From the NCBI RefSeq assembly GCF_000520595.1, contig NZ_KI914978.1, positions 141,114 through 184,510 on the forward strand: a stretch of 43,397 bases of DNA, given 5' to 3'. The stretch is from Arthrobacter sp. H5. GTDB taxonomy: Bacteria; Actinomycetota; Actinomycetes; Actinomycetales; Micrococcaceae. Positions within the stretch are counted from its first letter, which is position 1. Every line of letters starts with the position of its first letter. Under the pieces are notes generated by a model that was given only the letters and a program-made list of their open reading frames with translations, did no database searches and was not told the DNA's origin. Below, piece after piece: positions 1 to 7,772 of the stretch. The position numbers and the translations under genes were made by a program.

Positions 1-1
1 C

Positions 2-136
2 CGAGCCGCTGCCTACGTCGAATGCGCGGTGGGTGAGCGGGTTCTCTGGGGCGTGGGCATCGATTCCAACACCACCATGTCCTCGCTCAAAGCCGTGATC
101 TCAGCCGTCAACCGCGCCATCCGGGACCGCGGCTAG
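2..136 (+). CDS. leuA: 2-isopropylmalate synthase, C-terminal end (partial)
   Basis: Open reading frame entering from the left edge, 44 codons then TAG. The visible tail contains VLWGVGIDSN and ends in a helix like SLKAVISAVNRAIRDRG. This resembles the C-terminal regulatory domain of LeuA, which carries the leucine feedback site; the enzyme condenses acetyl-CoA with 2-oxoisovalerate in leucine biosynthesis. The phrase 'W(G)VGID.NT..SSLKAVISA' is what suggests LeuA rather than another condensing enzyme. The catalytic domain is outside the window, so the assignment rests on about 44 residues. leuA next to recO-uppS is a familiar actinobacterial neighbourhood. The gap to recO is 78 bp. Confidence 0.72.
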   Translation, partial: RAAAYVECAVGERVLWGVGIDSNTTMSSLKAVISAVNRAIRDRG

Positions 137-214
137 ACCGCTGCCGGCAGGTCCGCCGCAATTTTCGACGGCGCGCCAGCACACACGATCGCGATCAAGT
201 GGGAAAATAATACG

Positions 215-964
215 GTGTCCAAGTCATTCGCGTCGCGCAGCTACCGGACCGAAGGTGTGGTCCTGCGTACCTACAAACTTGGCGAGGCGGACCGCATCAT
301 CGTCCTGCTGACGCGCGAACACGGGCAGGTGAGGGCAGTCGCTAAAGGCATCCGCCGCACCAGCAGTAAGTTTGGTGCGCGGCTGGAACCCTTCATGACC
401 GTTGATCTGCAACTCGTTGCGGGACGCACGCTTGACGTGGTGACGCAGGTGGAGACCAAGGGTGCATACGGGCATGGAATCGCTTCGGATTACTCCCGGT
501 ACACGGCTGCGGCCGCCATCGCGGAGACCGCCGAGCGGCTAACGGACGCCGACGGCGAGTCGGCGGCCGCGCAGTACAACCTGGTTGTCGGCGCTCTCTC
601 TGCGCTCAGCAGGGGCCTGCATCCCGCCGAGCTGATCCTCGACTCGTACCTCCTGCGGGCGCTCGCAACCGCTGGCTGGGCTCCAAACTTCACCGACTGT
701 GCCCGATGCGGTGCCGTTGGGCCGCACACCGCGTTTTCGGCGCCGCTTGGTGGAGCGGTGTGCGCGGGCTGCCGTCCCCCCGGGTCGGCATCGCCGTCTC
801 CTGAGTCCATGATCCTGCTCGCTGCGCTGCTCTCGGGTGACTGGTCCACGGCCGACACGTCGGAAAATCAGGAACGCCGTGAAAGTGCCGGTCTGGTCGC
901 CGCCTATCTCCAATGGCACCTTGAACGGGCCGTAAAGTCTCTCAAATACGTGGAGCGTGTGTGA
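215..964 (+). CDS. recO: DNA repair protein RecO
   Basis: 249 residues, normal RecO length. RecO helps RecR load RecA at single-strand gaps by displacing SSB and annealing strands (RecF pathway). The N-terminal OB fold is visible in residues 9-80 ([18 protein letters not shown], then [20 protein letters not shown]). A zinc-finger-like pair of CxxC motifs follows at about C162/C165 and C183/C186. The start is GTG; no good Shine-Dalgarno precedes it, but GAAAAT at 203-208 lies 6 nt before the GTG, so a leaderless or very short-leader mRNA is possible. The stop overlaps the GTG start of uppS (GTGA), indicating translational coupling. Confidence 0.95.
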   Translation: MSKSFASRSYRTEGVVLRTYKLGEADRIIVLLTREHGQVRAVAKGIRRTSSKFGARLEPFMTVDLQLVAGRTLDVVTQVETKGAYGHGIASDYSRYTAAAAIAETAERLTDADGESAAAQYNLVVGALSALSRGLHPAELILDSYLLRALATAGWAPNFTDCARCGAVGPHTAFSAPLGGAVCAGCRPPGSASPSPESMILLAALLSGDWSTADTSENQERRESAGLVAAYLQWHLERAVKSLKYVERV

Positions 965-1755
965 AAAATAAGCCATCAGTCCCCGTCCCGCCATGGCCGC
1001 ATCCCTCCGGTGCCGTGCCGCCTTCGGTTCCACCCGAGCTGGTGCCAGGCCATGTGGCCATTGTCATGGATGGCAACGGGCGCTGGGCCAACAGCCGTGG
1101 GCTGCCGCGCACCGAGGGCCACCGGGCGGGTGAAGCCGCGCTCCTGGACGTCATGGCCGGAGCCATCGAGATAGGTGTCCGGCACGTCTCGGTCTACGCC
1201 TTCTCCACAGAGAATTGGAAGCGGTCGCCGGAGGAGGTCCGGTTCCTGATGGGGTTCAGCAAGGATGTCCTCCGCAGGCAGCGTGACCAGCTTAACCAGT
1301 GGGGAGTGCGGATCCGTTGGTCGGGCCGCCGTCCCCGCCTCTGGCGGTCGGTGATCAATGAACTGGAGATCGCCGAGGAGCAGACCAGGTACAACTCCGC
1401 CTGCACCCTGACCATGTGCGTCAATTACGGCGGCCGGGCAGAGATAGCCGATGCGGCCAAGGCCATCGCCGAAGAGGTGCGGGCGGGTAGGTTGAAAGCC
1501 TCCGCCGTGTCGGAGAAAACCATCCAGAAGTATCTGGACGAACCGGACCTTCCGGACGTGGACCTGTTCCTCCGGACGTCGGGCGAGCAGCGCATTTCCA
1601 ATTTCATGCTCTGGCAGTCCGCCTACGCCGAGATGGTCTTCATGGACACGCTGTGGCCCGATGTGGACCGCCGGACGCTGTGGGCCGCCGTGCAGGAGTT
1701 CGCGTCCCGCGACCGGCGTTACGGCGGTGCCGTGGATCAGTCCGCGACAGGCTGA
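961..1755 (+). CDS. uppS: Isoprenyl transferase (undecaprenyl/decaprenyl diphosphate synthase family)
   Basis: 264 residues. This cis-prenyltransferase adds isopentenyl units to an allylic diphosphate, making the polyprenyl phosphate carrier used for cell-wall glycan export. The signature [12 protein letters not shown] is at about residues 32-43 with the catalytic Asp at D37. Further family motifs are [18 protein letters not shown] and [19 protein letters not shown] near the C-terminus. Residues 1-28 are a proline-rich extension. The GTG start overlaps the recO stop by 4 nt. The 3' end overlaps the convergent hydrolase by 19 nt. Actinobacteria often carry two such enzymes with different chain lengths; sequence alone does not say which product this one makes. 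Confidence 0.95.
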   Translation: MKNKPSVPVPPWPHPSGAVPPSVPPELVPGHVAIVMDGNGRWANSRGLPRTEGHRAGEAALLDVMAGAIEIGVRHVSVYAFSTENWKRSPEEVRFLMGFSKDVLRRQRDQLNQWGVRIRWSGRRPRLWRSVINELEIAEEQTRYNSACTLTMCVNYGGRAEIADAAKAIAEEVRAGRLKASAVSEKTIQKYLDEPDLPDVDLFLRTSGEQRISNFMLWQSAYAEMVFMDTLWPDVDRRTLWAAVQEFASRDRRYGGAVDQSATG

Positions 1756-2789
1756 CCGGTGTGCAGATAACAGGAGATCCAGCGGTCCAACTCGTTGTAT
1801 ACCTGGCTGCGAACGGCGGGTGCTGAGAGCAGGACGTCGTGCAGGGCACCATCAAACCTGCAGACGGTGACGTGCGATCCCAGCTGCAGTGCGCGCTGGG
1901 TCATGAGTGTTACGTCAAGCACGCTGTCGGTGGTGAGCATCGAGTTGCTCCATGCGGCGCTCACCGTCGACTTCGCCGAAGCGAGGACGAGGACCGGAAC
2001 ATCGACGGAGAGACCGCGGCGCACCTGAGCGTGCCCAAGCATCACTGCGGTCAGCCACCCGGCACGAATGGGAAAGCCAAATTGCGGTCTCCACTGCGGA
2101 TCAAGCTCCCATTCGCCGTCGCCCGCATTGCTGATGCTCCACCAGTAGAACCCAAACTCGGGAAGTTTCAGCCGGGCCTTCGGCCGGAAGCGGGTGATCG
2201 GATCCAGCAGTCCCTGCGTGGTGGTTCGTAGAATCGAGCTGCCCTGCACATCCAGCCAGGGGCTGTTGAGGATCAGGGAGCGGATCCTCCCCGGAAAGCG
2301 GTGGACCCACAGTGCGGCCACCAACGCGCCGGTTGAATGGGCCATGATGGAAATGCTCTCGGGCCCCACACCATGTTTCTCCACTACGTCGGGCGCCAGA
2401 GTGTCGAGCGCCGCGCTGATGTCGGCGTCATACTCGGTCAGATCCGCAACGTAACCGGGCGTCTGCCACGGGCGGAGACTGCGGCCGTACTTCCTCAGGT
2501 CCAGTGCGTAGAACGCTGTCCCACGCGTTGAGAAAAACGAGGCAAGCTCCCGTTGGAAGAAGTAGTCGCTCCACCCATGGATGTAAAGAACGGCCGGAAC
2601 GGACCCGCGCGGTTTCCCTGCTCCGGTAAGCCGCCGGTAAAAAGCCTCCAGATGGCCTGGAAGTTCCTTCGGTGGCTGAGTGTAGGAGACCAGAGTGGCT
2701 GGGCTGGGCCCCTCATCGTCGCTCCCGAGGTCAAGTTCCACGCAGGCGTAACCGTCACCCAGGTGATCCGGTTTCCAATCGATGACCAT
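1737..2789 (-). CDS. Alpha/beta hydrolase (serine aminopeptidase S33 / lysophospholipase-like)
   Basis: 350 residues, apparently cytoplasmic (no signal peptide). The alpha/beta hydrolase fold is shown by the oxyanion-hole segment [11 protein letters not shown] (about 67-77), the segment [10 protein letters not shown] (about 95-104) and the nucleophile elbow IMAHSTGAL (Ser at about 152). The elbow has A-H-S-T-G, so the first Gly of GxSxG is replaced by Ala. A likely catalytic His lies in the C-terminal segment GALHDVL. The family includes monoacylglycerol lipases and lysophospholipases; the substrate cannot be read from sequence. The gene is monocistronic, convergent to uppS and divergent from pyrD. 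TACTCT 5 nt before the ATG and no Shine-Dalgarno suggest a leaderless message. Confidence 0.85.
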   Translation of the reverse strand: MVIDWKPDHLGDGYACVELDLGSDDEGPSPATLVSYTQPPKELPGHLEAFYRRLTGAGKPRGSVPAVLYIHGWSDYFFQRELASFFSTRGTAFYALDLRKYGRSLRPWQTPGYVADLTEYDADISAALDTLAPDVVEKHGVGPESISIMAHSTGALVAALWVHRFPGRIRSLILNSPWLDVQGSSILRTTTQGLLDPITRFRPKARLKLPEFGFYWWSISNAGDGEWELDPQWRPQFGFPIRAGWLTAVMLGHAQVRRGLSVDVPVLVLASAKSTVSAAWSNSMLTTDSVLDVTLMTQRALQLGSHVTVCRFDGALHDVLLSAPAVRSQVYNELDRWISCYLHTGQPVAD

Positions 2790-2794
2790 GCTTG

Positions 2795-2800
2795 AGAGTA
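2795..2800 (-). promoter_or_regulatory. Candidate -10 element for the alpha/beta hydrolase
   Basis: TACTCT on the minus strand ends 5 nt before the ATG at 2789. No Shine-Dalgarno is present, so the mRNA may start at or next to the start codon. Confidence 0.4.
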
Positions 2801-2851
2801 TCCCGCCCCGCCGAGTTGTTCAGGCGGCGACAAGCATGGCAACTTTAGACC

Positions 2852-3940
2852 ATGCGCATTTATCCCGCCTTCTTCCGGCTCGTTCTCAGTGGCATGGATG
2901 CCGAAAGGGCGCACCGAATCGGATTCAACCTGATCCGCCTGGCCGGACGGACACCCGCATCGGCAGTGCTGAGGCGGATCGCAACCCCGCATGTGGGATT
3001 GCAGACCACCGCGTTCGGTATAACCTTTCCCTCGCCCTTCGGCCTGGCTGCCGGCTTCGACAAGGAAGGTCACGGCATTGCCGCGCTGACGGATCTCGGA
3101 TTTGGCCATGTCGAGGTGGGAACCATCACCGGCCGGGCGCAGCCCGGCAACCCGAAGCCAAGGCTGTTCCGTCTGGTGGAGGACAAGGCGGTCATCAACC
3201 GGATGGGATTCAACAACGACGGCGCCGCCGCCGTGGCCCCGCGCCTCGCGCGTGCCCGCGGAGTGCTGGAGCGCCGCTACCGCGCGAACAGGCCGATTGT
3301 GGGAGTGAACATCGGCAAGACCAAATCCGTGGACCTGTCTGACGCTGTGGAGGACTACCTGATATCCACGAGGGAACTTGCTCCGGTGGCGGACTATTTG
3401 GTGGTGAACGTCAGCTCACCCAACACCCCCGGGCTTCGGCTGCTGCAGAGCGTCAAGTCCCTGAGACCCCTGCTCAGCGCTGTACGCGTGGCCGCGGACT
3501 CAAGTGCTGGCAGGCATGTCCCCCTGCTGGTGAAGATTGCGCCCGATCTGACCGATCAGGACATCGATGATGTTGCTGCGCTTGCACTGGAACTGGGGCT
3601 GGACGGCATCATTGCCACCAACACCACAATTACCCGTGAGGGCTTGTCCAGCCCGGATGCAGAAGTGATGGAGTGCGGGGTGGGTGGTTTGAGCGGAGCG
3701 CCGCTGCGTGCGAGGTCCCTCCAGGTGCTGAAGCGGCTAAGAACCGCAGCGGGCCCCGACCTCGCAATCGTTGCGGTAGGGGGAGTGGAGAGTGCGGCAG
3801 ACGTCCTGGAGAGACTGGATGCCGGAGCCACCCTGGTTCAGGGCTACACGGCATTCCTCTATGAAGGTCCTTTTTGGGCTGCGCGGATCAACCGGCAGCT
3901 GGAACGCCTGCTGCGTCTGCGCCCGCATGGGGCGTCGTAG
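2852..3940 (+). CDS. pyrD: Dihydroorotate dehydrogenase (quinone), class 2
   Basis: 362 residues, typical class 2 length. This peripheral membrane FMN enzyme oxidises dihydroorotate to orotate with menaquinone as acceptor, the fourth step of de novo pyrimidine synthesis. The N-terminal amphipathic helices of class 2 enzymes are present (residues 1-35). FMN- and substrate-binding motifs are GLAAGFDKEG (64-73), INRMGFNN, GVNIGKTK, and VNVSSPNTPGLR with the class 2 catalytic Ser at about 189. ATNTT, GLSGAPL and VAVGGV follow in the C-terminal part of the barrel. No Shine-Dalgarno precedes the ATG. The stop codon sits in an 18-bp direct duplication (see repeat at 3932-3962). Confidence 0.97.
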   Translation: MRIYPAFFRLVLSGMDAERAHRIGFNLIRLAGRTPASAVLRRIATPHVGLQTTAFGITFPSPFGLAAGFDKEGHGIAALTDLGFGHVEVGTITGRAQPGNPKPRLFRLVEDKAVINRMGFNNDGAAAVAPRLARARGVLERRYRANRPIVGVNIGKTKSVDLSDAVEDYLISTRELAPVADYLVVNVSSPNTPGLRLLQSVKSLRPLLSAVRVAADSSAGRHVPLLVKIAPDLTDQDIDDVAALALELGLDGIIATNTTITREGLSSPDAEVMECGVGGLSGAPLRARSLQVLKRLRTAAGPDLAIVAVGGVESAADVLERLDAGATLVQGYTAFLYEGPFWAARINRQLERLLRLRPHGAS

Positions 3941-3962
3941 GCACGCAGAGCGTCGTAGGCAC
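3932..3962 (+). repeat. Direct duplication spanning the pyrD stop codon
   Basis: GCGTCGTAGGCAC occurs at 3932-3944 and again at 3950-3962, a period of 18 bp. The period is a multiple of three, so a second in-frame TAG follows the pyrD stop six codons later. Confidence 0.85.
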
Positions 3963-4009
3963 ACGGGGCCCCGTAAGGTCACGGGGCGGCGTGGGTCCTG
4001 GCCAGGACC
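3963..4009. repeat. Palindromes between convergent pyrD and the DUF3043 gene
   Basis: ACGGGGCCCCGT (3963-3974) and GGTCCTGGCCAGGACC (3994-4009) are perfect palindromes in the 85-bp gap between two convergent genes. They have no unpaired loop and no T-run, so a terminator role is possible but not clear. Confidence 0.5.
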
Positions 4010-4025
4010 GGAGGCAAGGTCCAGG

Positions 4026-4613
4026 CTAGGACGGCGCCTGACCGCGTCCAACCTGGGGCTTCGGAAGACGCAGACGACGAATCTGGAGTGCCCGGGTGAT
4101 GCCGTACCACAGGTCACCGCGCATCGGTTCGCCGAACTTCTCAGTCAGCCGCGACTTCAGCTTCCTCCTCAGGAGGATGCAGTCCAGGACCACCGCCACA
4201 ATGATCACCCAGAACGCGAGCATGACAATGCTCTGAACGCTCAGGCTCGGGATGAAGCTGAACACCACAAAGACCAGAGCGGCAATCATCAGGAACTCAC
4301 CGAGATTCCACCGCGCATCGACGGTATCCCGCACAAACCGGCGGTTCGGTCCCTTGTCTCGGAAGGGGAGGAAACGCTCATCACCGGTGTCGAGGGCCTG
4401 GCGCATGCGGAGCCGCTCTTCCCGCTGGGCTGTACGGCCCGCTTCTTTGGCGGCCTTCCGGTCATTGGGTACCAGGGGACGCCTGCGCGCTGCCTCCTGC
4501 GCGCTCCGCTTGGGAGTGGGCACCCCTTTACCCGCAGCATGCAGTGACTGCTCCGCGGTCAATTGGTCGAGAACATCCTGGGCAGCGGGGGCTTCTTTTT
4601 TTCGTCCAAACAC
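4026..4613 (-). CDS. DUF3043 family membrane protein
   Basis: 195 residues. The N-terminal half is highly charged and rich in Lys, Arg and Ala (GRKKEAPAA..., PTPKRSAQEAARRRPLV). It is followed by the segment RRFVRDTVDARWNLGEF and two hydrophobic helices (about 107-125 and 127-145). A basic C-terminal tail ends the protein. This layout matches the actinobacterial DUF3043 family, whose function is unknown. The GTG start has TATCCT 6 nt upstream and only a GAAGG flush against it, favouring a leaderless message. The gene is divergent from the dipeptidase gene and convergent with pyrD. Confidence 0.82.
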   Translation of the reverse strand: MFGRKKEAPAAQDVLDQLTAEQSLHAAGKGVPTPKRSAQEAARRRPLVPNDRKAAKEAGRTAQREERLRMRQALDTGDERFLPFRDKGPNRRFVRDTVDARWNLGEFLMIAALVFVVFSFIPSLSVQSIVMLAFWVIIVAVVLDCILLRRKLKSRLTEKFGEPMRGDLWYGITRALQIRRLRLPKPQVGRGQAPS

Positions 4614-4619
4614 CCTTCA

Positions 4620-4625
4620 AGGATA
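4620..4625 (-). promoter_or_regulatory. Candidate -10 element for the DUF3043 gene
   Basis: TATCCT on the minus strand, then 6 nt, then GTG at 4613: the spacing expected if transcription begins at the start codon. Confidence 0.5.
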
Positions 4626-4704
4626 CCCGCCGTGCCGAACCAGCCGGACACTGCTCCGCGGGACGGAACGGTGTGCGTCCACCGGCGGCCGGACGGCTGC
4701 TGTG

Positions 4705-4710
4705 TAGGCT
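4705..4710 (+). promoter_or_regulatory. Candidate -10 element for the M20 dipeptidase
   Basis: TAGGCT lies 8 nt before the ATG at 4719, with no Shine-Dalgarno between them, consistent with a leaderless or near-leaderless transcript. Confidence 0.45.
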
Positions 4711-4718
4711 GAATTGCT

Positions 4719-6122
4719 ATGAACCATGAACCTGATGATCAACAGTCCGGCATCAACGTGGATGCCTTCCGCTCCAGCGTCGAGGACAACTTCGACCAGA
4801 CCGTGCGGGAGCTGACATCGCTCGTAGCCATCCCCGGCATTGCCTGGGAAGCATTCGATGCCGCTGAGCTTGACCGGAGCGCTGAGGCCGTTGCCGCGCT
4901 GATCCGTGCCGCCGGCATCGAAGATGTCCGCATCCTGCGGGTGGATAACAATGGCGTTCCCGGTGGTCCCGCCGTCGTCGCGCGCCGTCCCGCGAAGGAA
5001 GGCAGGCCCACGGTGCTCCTGTACGCGCACCACGATGTTCAGCCTCCGGGCGCGGCTGAACTGTGGGACAGCAGCCCCTTTGAAGCGACGGAAAGGAACG
5101 GGCGGTTGTACGGACGGGGCGCGGCAGATGACAAGGCCGGCATCATGGCGCACATCGCAGCTCTTCGGGCGGTTGACGACGTTCTGGGCGTCGACTTTGG
5201 CGTAGGTGTCACCTTGTTCATCGAAGGCGAGGAGGAAGCGGGATCCCCGACATTCCGGCGGTTCCTGGAGGAGTACAAGGACCTCCTGCATTCCGACGTC
5301 ATTGTCGTGGCCGACTCAAGCAACTGGAAGGTGGGCACTCCGGCGCTCACTACGAGCCTGCGCGGGCTGGTTGACGGCACCGTGGAGGTGAAGGTTCTTG
5401 AGCATGCCGTTCACTCGGGAATGTTCGGTGGACCGGTCCTGGACGCACCGACGCTGCTCGCGCGCCTGATCTCGACCTTCCATAACGACGACGGCGATGT
5501 TGCGATCGCCGGTCTCACCCGCCGAGATGACGCCGCCGTGGAGTACCCGGAGGCTGACTACCGCATGGATGCTTCAGTCCTGGATGGTGTGAGGCTGGCC
5601 GGAACCGGCTCAATAGCGTCACGGTTGTGGACCAAGCCCGCGCTGTCCATCATCGGGTTCGATGCACCCTCCGTTGCCGTCTCCTCCAACACGCTTCTCC
5701 CGAGCGCGCGCGCAAAGTTCAGCCTGCGGCTGGCGCCCGGTGACAATCCCGTCAAAGCGATGGAAGCCGTGAAACGCCATGTCGTCGACCACGCACCGTT
5801 TGGTGCGTACGTGGTCTTCACGCCGGGGGAGTCGGGCAACGCCTTCGCCACGGATACCTCTGCGCCGGCGGCCCGCATTGCTCTGTGGGCACTCGAGCAG
5901 TCCTGGGGTGTTGCACCGGTCGAGGCGGGAATGGGTGGATCCATTCCGTTCATTGCGGACTTGACTGAACTCTTCCCCGCCGCGCAGATTCTCATTACAG
6001 GTGTGGAGGACCCCGATTCACGTGCGCATAGCGCCAACGAGTCGCTTCACCTGGTGGAATTCAGCAAGGCCGTGCTGGCCGAGGCACTACTGCTTGCGCG
6101 CATCGACGCGGACGGACTATAG
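4719..6122 (+). CDS. M20 family metallopeptidase (dipeptidase)
   Basis: 467 residues, usual for M20 dipeptidases of the ArgE/DapE/carnosinase group; no signal peptide, so probably cytosolic. The two-zinc site is visible: LLYAHHDVQP (HxD, His about 104), GRGAADDKAG (bridging Asp about 138), the general-base pair in FIEGEEEAGS (about 168-175), VVADSSNW, and the C-terminal SRAHSANESLH with the last His. A dimerisation insertion lies between about 205 and 320 (LTTSLRGLVDGTVEV...). It probably trims peptides to amino acids; the exact substrate is not readable. It is a single gene, separated from erpA by about 200 bp that holds a nested dyad and a candidate promoter. Confidence 0.9.
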   Translation: MNHEPDDQQSGINVDAFRSSVEDNFDQTVRELTSLVAIPGIAWEAFDAAELDRSAEAVAALIRAAGIEDVRILRVDNNGVPGGPAVVARRPAKEGRPTVLLYAHHDVQPPGAAELWDSSPFEATERNGRLYGRGAADDKAGIMAHIAALRAVDDVLGVDFGVGVTLFIEGEEEAGSPTFRRFLEEYKDLLHSDVIVVADSSNWKVGTPALTTSLRGLVDGTVEVKVLEHAVHSGMFGGPVLDAPTLLARLISTFHNDDGDVAIAGLTRRDDAAVEYPEADYRMDASVLDGVRLAGTGSIASRLWTKPALSIIGFDAPSVAVSSNTLLPSARAKFSLRLAPGDNPVKAMEAVKRHVVDHAPFGAYVVFTPGESGNAFATDTSAPAARIALWALEQSWGVAPVEAGMGGSIPFIADLTELFPAAQILITGVEDPDSRAHSANESLHLVEFSKAVLAEALLLARIDADGL

Positions 6123-6162
6123 CCGCGCATCAACCGAGGGACAGGGTCAGGACAAGGGCGCC

Positions 6163-6233
6163 GGAATGATCCCGTTGCCTCTGTCGTTGTTCCCAATGCA
6201 GGCAACCGTCGTACCATGGAAAGGGATCGTTCC
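6163..6233 (+). repeat. Nested inverted repeats upstream of erpA
   Basis: Outer arms GGAATGATCCC (6163-6173) and GGGATCGTTCC (6223-6233) are complementary at 10 of 11 positions. Inside them GTTGCCT (6174-6180) and AGGCAAC (6200-6206) are perfectly complementary. The element lies between the dipeptidase stop and erpA and overlaps the candidate erpA promoter. It could be a terminator, a structured leader or a regulator-binding region. Confidence 0.5.
6187..6217 (+). promoter_or_regulatory. Candidate erpA promoter
   Basis: TTGTTC (6187-6192), a 19-bp spacer, and TACCAT (6212-6217). This would start a roughly 100-nt leader before the erpA ATG. The match is moderate. Confidence 0.3.
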
Positions 6234-6323
6234 ACGCGGCGTCGGTGCGCAGGACCACAACGGCCAGGCCAGCCACACGCAAAGATCGCACCCGGCCAGG
6301 CAACAGCAAGGAGAACCCAGAAC

Positions 6324-6716
6324 ATGAGCACTTCCACCAGCGAATCCAGTTCCGTCGTCACTGAGGAATCCACAGACAGCGGGCTCCCTGTCCATGAAGT
6401 AAATCTCTCCGATGTCGCAGCGGACAAAGTACGCAGCCTGCTTGAGCAGGAAGGCAGGCTGGATCTACGCCTGCGGGTGGCAGTTCAACCCGGCGGCTGT
6501 TCAGGCCTCATCTACCAGCTCTACTTCGACGAACGCGTTCTGGATGGAGATGCAGTCCGCGGGTTCGACGGCGTTGAGGTCATTGTTGACAAGATGAGTG
6601 TTCCCTACCTCGCAGGGGCTTCCATCGACTTCGAGGACACCATTTCCAAGCAGGGTTTCACCATCGACAACCCCAACGCGGGCGGATCCTGCGCTTGCGG
6701 AGACTCCTTCCACTAA
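6324..6716 (+). CDS. erpA: HesB/IscA-type iron-sulfur cluster insertion protein
   Basis: 130 residues. A-type carrier proteins receive Fe-S clusters from the SUF scaffold and deliver them to apoproteins. The three conserved cysteines are present: PGGCSGL (C59) and the C-terminal GGSCACG (C123, C125). Between them are the family segments YQLYFDERV and PYLAGASIDFEDT. The first 22 residues are a Ser/Thr/Glu-rich tail not seen in the enterobacterial protein. The start is the ATG with AAGGAG at 6309-6314; a longer upstream frame exists but has no family similarity. Location just before the ctaC operon fits a need for clusters in respiratory enzymes such as the Rieske subunit. Confidence 0.93.
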   Translation: MSTSTSESSSVVTEESTDSGLPVHEVNLSDVAADKVRSLLEQEGRLDLRLRVAVQPGGCSGLIYQLYFDERVLDGDAVRGFDGVEVIVDKMSVPYLAGASIDFEDTISKQGFTIDNPNAGGSCACGDSFH

Positions 6717-6721
6717 CACGC

Positions 6722-6768
6722 CGGACCCGACCGCGCAAAACGGCAATTTACGCCGTGCGGCGGGTCCG
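6722..6768 (+). terminator. Hairpin downstream of erpA
   Basis: CGGACCCG (6722-6729) pairs with CGGGTCCG (6761-6768). An inner stem ACGGC/GCCGT and a CGC/GCG pair lie within it. There is no following T-run, so it is a hairpin-type terminator candidate separating erpA from ctaC. Confidence 0.55.
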
Positions 6769-6828
6769 CAGTTGTCACAGGATGGCCTACGTTACGGGTA
6801 AGCTCTACAGTGAGTAGTAAAACTGAAT

Positions 6829-6847
6829 GTGCACGCTTTCGGTGCAC
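6829..6847 (+). repeat. Hairpin in the ctaC leader
   Basis: GTGCAC (6829-6834), 7-nt loop, GTGCAC (6842-6847), about 55 nt before the ctaC start. It could be an RNA stem-loop or a dyad for a DNA-binding protein. No convincing -35/-10 pair was found for ctaC in 6769-6828. Confidence 0.4.
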
Positions 6848-6902
6848 GGGAGCCGTTGCCGCCCAAGGGCGGTGAAGCACGTAAGAAAAGGAAGGGCCGT
6901 CT

Positions 6903-7754
6903 GTGAGTTCGCAGGACCGAACCGGCAGCCGACGCGCAAAGATCCTCAAGATCTCCAGCCTCATGTTGGTGGGCGCGCTGTTTTTGTCGGGATGTTCATC
7001 AGAAGTCCAAAAGGGATGGTTGCCTGCTGAGCGGGACAATACCAACCACACCGGCCGAATCATCGATTTGTGGGTGAATTCCTGGATCGCAGTCCTCGTA
7101 GTGGGTGTGATTACGTGGGGCCTGATTATCTGGTGCATCGTGGCCTACCGCCGCCGTCGCAATGAGACCGGCTATCCCCGCCAGATCAGCTATAACCTCC
7201 CACTGGAGGTTTTCTACCTGACCATCCCGCTGTTCATGGTGTTGGTCTTCTTCTACTTCACAGACCGCGACCAGCAGGTGATTGACGCCCGCGTCGACAA
7301 CCCGGACGTCATAGTGGACGTCCGCGGCAAGCAGTGGTCCTGGGACTTCAACTATGTGAATGAGAACAAGTACGACGCCGGTGTGCAGGCGCAGCTCGAT
7401 GGCGAAGAGGGAGTGCCTGCAACCCTTCCCACTCTGTACCTTCCGGTGAATCAGACGGTCGAATTCCAGCTGAACTCACGTGACGTCATCCACTCATTCT
7501 GGATACCGGCGTTCCTCCAAAAGAGGGACATGATCCCGCAGCGCACCAACTACATCACGTTGACTCCCACCAGGGAAGGTACCTTCGAGGGTAAGTGCGC
7601 CGAGTTGTGCGGCGAGTCTCACTCGGAGATGCTGTTCAATGTCCGAGTTGTGTCCCAGGCGGAGTATGAAGCCCACTTGGAGACGCTTGAGGATGGCCAG
7701 CTTGGCGAAGAATACGACCGCAATCCGCAGCCAGCTCTCGAAGACGAAGAGTAG
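6903..7754 (+). CDS. ctaC: Cytochrome c oxidase subunit II (aa3 type)
   Basis: 283 residues. CtaC carries the CuA centre that takes electrons from the cytochrome c domain of QcrC and passes them to haem a. A lipoprotein signal with lipobox LSGC (Cys about 31) is followed by two transmembrane helices (about 58-80 and 100-122). The periplasmic cupredoxin domain then shows GKQWSWDFNY and VIHSFWIPAF (CuA His). CAELCGESHSEM holds the two Cys, the second His and the Met ligand. The C-terminus is acidic. The GTG start has AAGGAAGG about 9 nt upstream. It is first gene of ctaC-ctaD-ctaF. Confidence 0.96.
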   Translation: MSSQDRTGSRRAKILKISSLMLVGALFLSGCSSEVQKGWLPAERDNTNHTGRIIDLWVNSWIAVLVVGVITWGLIIWCIVAYRRRRNETGYPRQISYNLPLEVFYLTIPLFMVLVFFYFTDRDQQVIDARVDNPDVIVDVRGKQWSWDFNYVNENKYDAGVQAQLDGEEGVPATLPTLYLPVNQTVEFQLNSRDVIHSFWIPAFLQKRDMIPQRTNYITLTPTREGTFEGKCAELCGESHSEMLFNVRVVSQAEYEAHLETLEDGQLGEEYDRNPQPALEDEE

Positions 7755-7772
7755 AGGGGACAGGAGAAACTG

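Noticed and set aside
2495-3109. 204-codon minus-strand frame across the hydrolase-pyrD junction
   Set aside because: It overlaps two well-supported genes and shows no domain; it is a frame shadow in high-GC DNA.
3994-4009. 16-bp palindrome as an intrinsic terminator
   Set aside because: It has no loop and no T-run; a terminator role cannot be supported, so it is listed only as a palindrome.
6216-6323. Upstream extension of erpA
   Set aside because: The sequence overlaps the dyad and promoter region and is not like the family; the ATG at 6324 has a proper Shine-Dalgarno.
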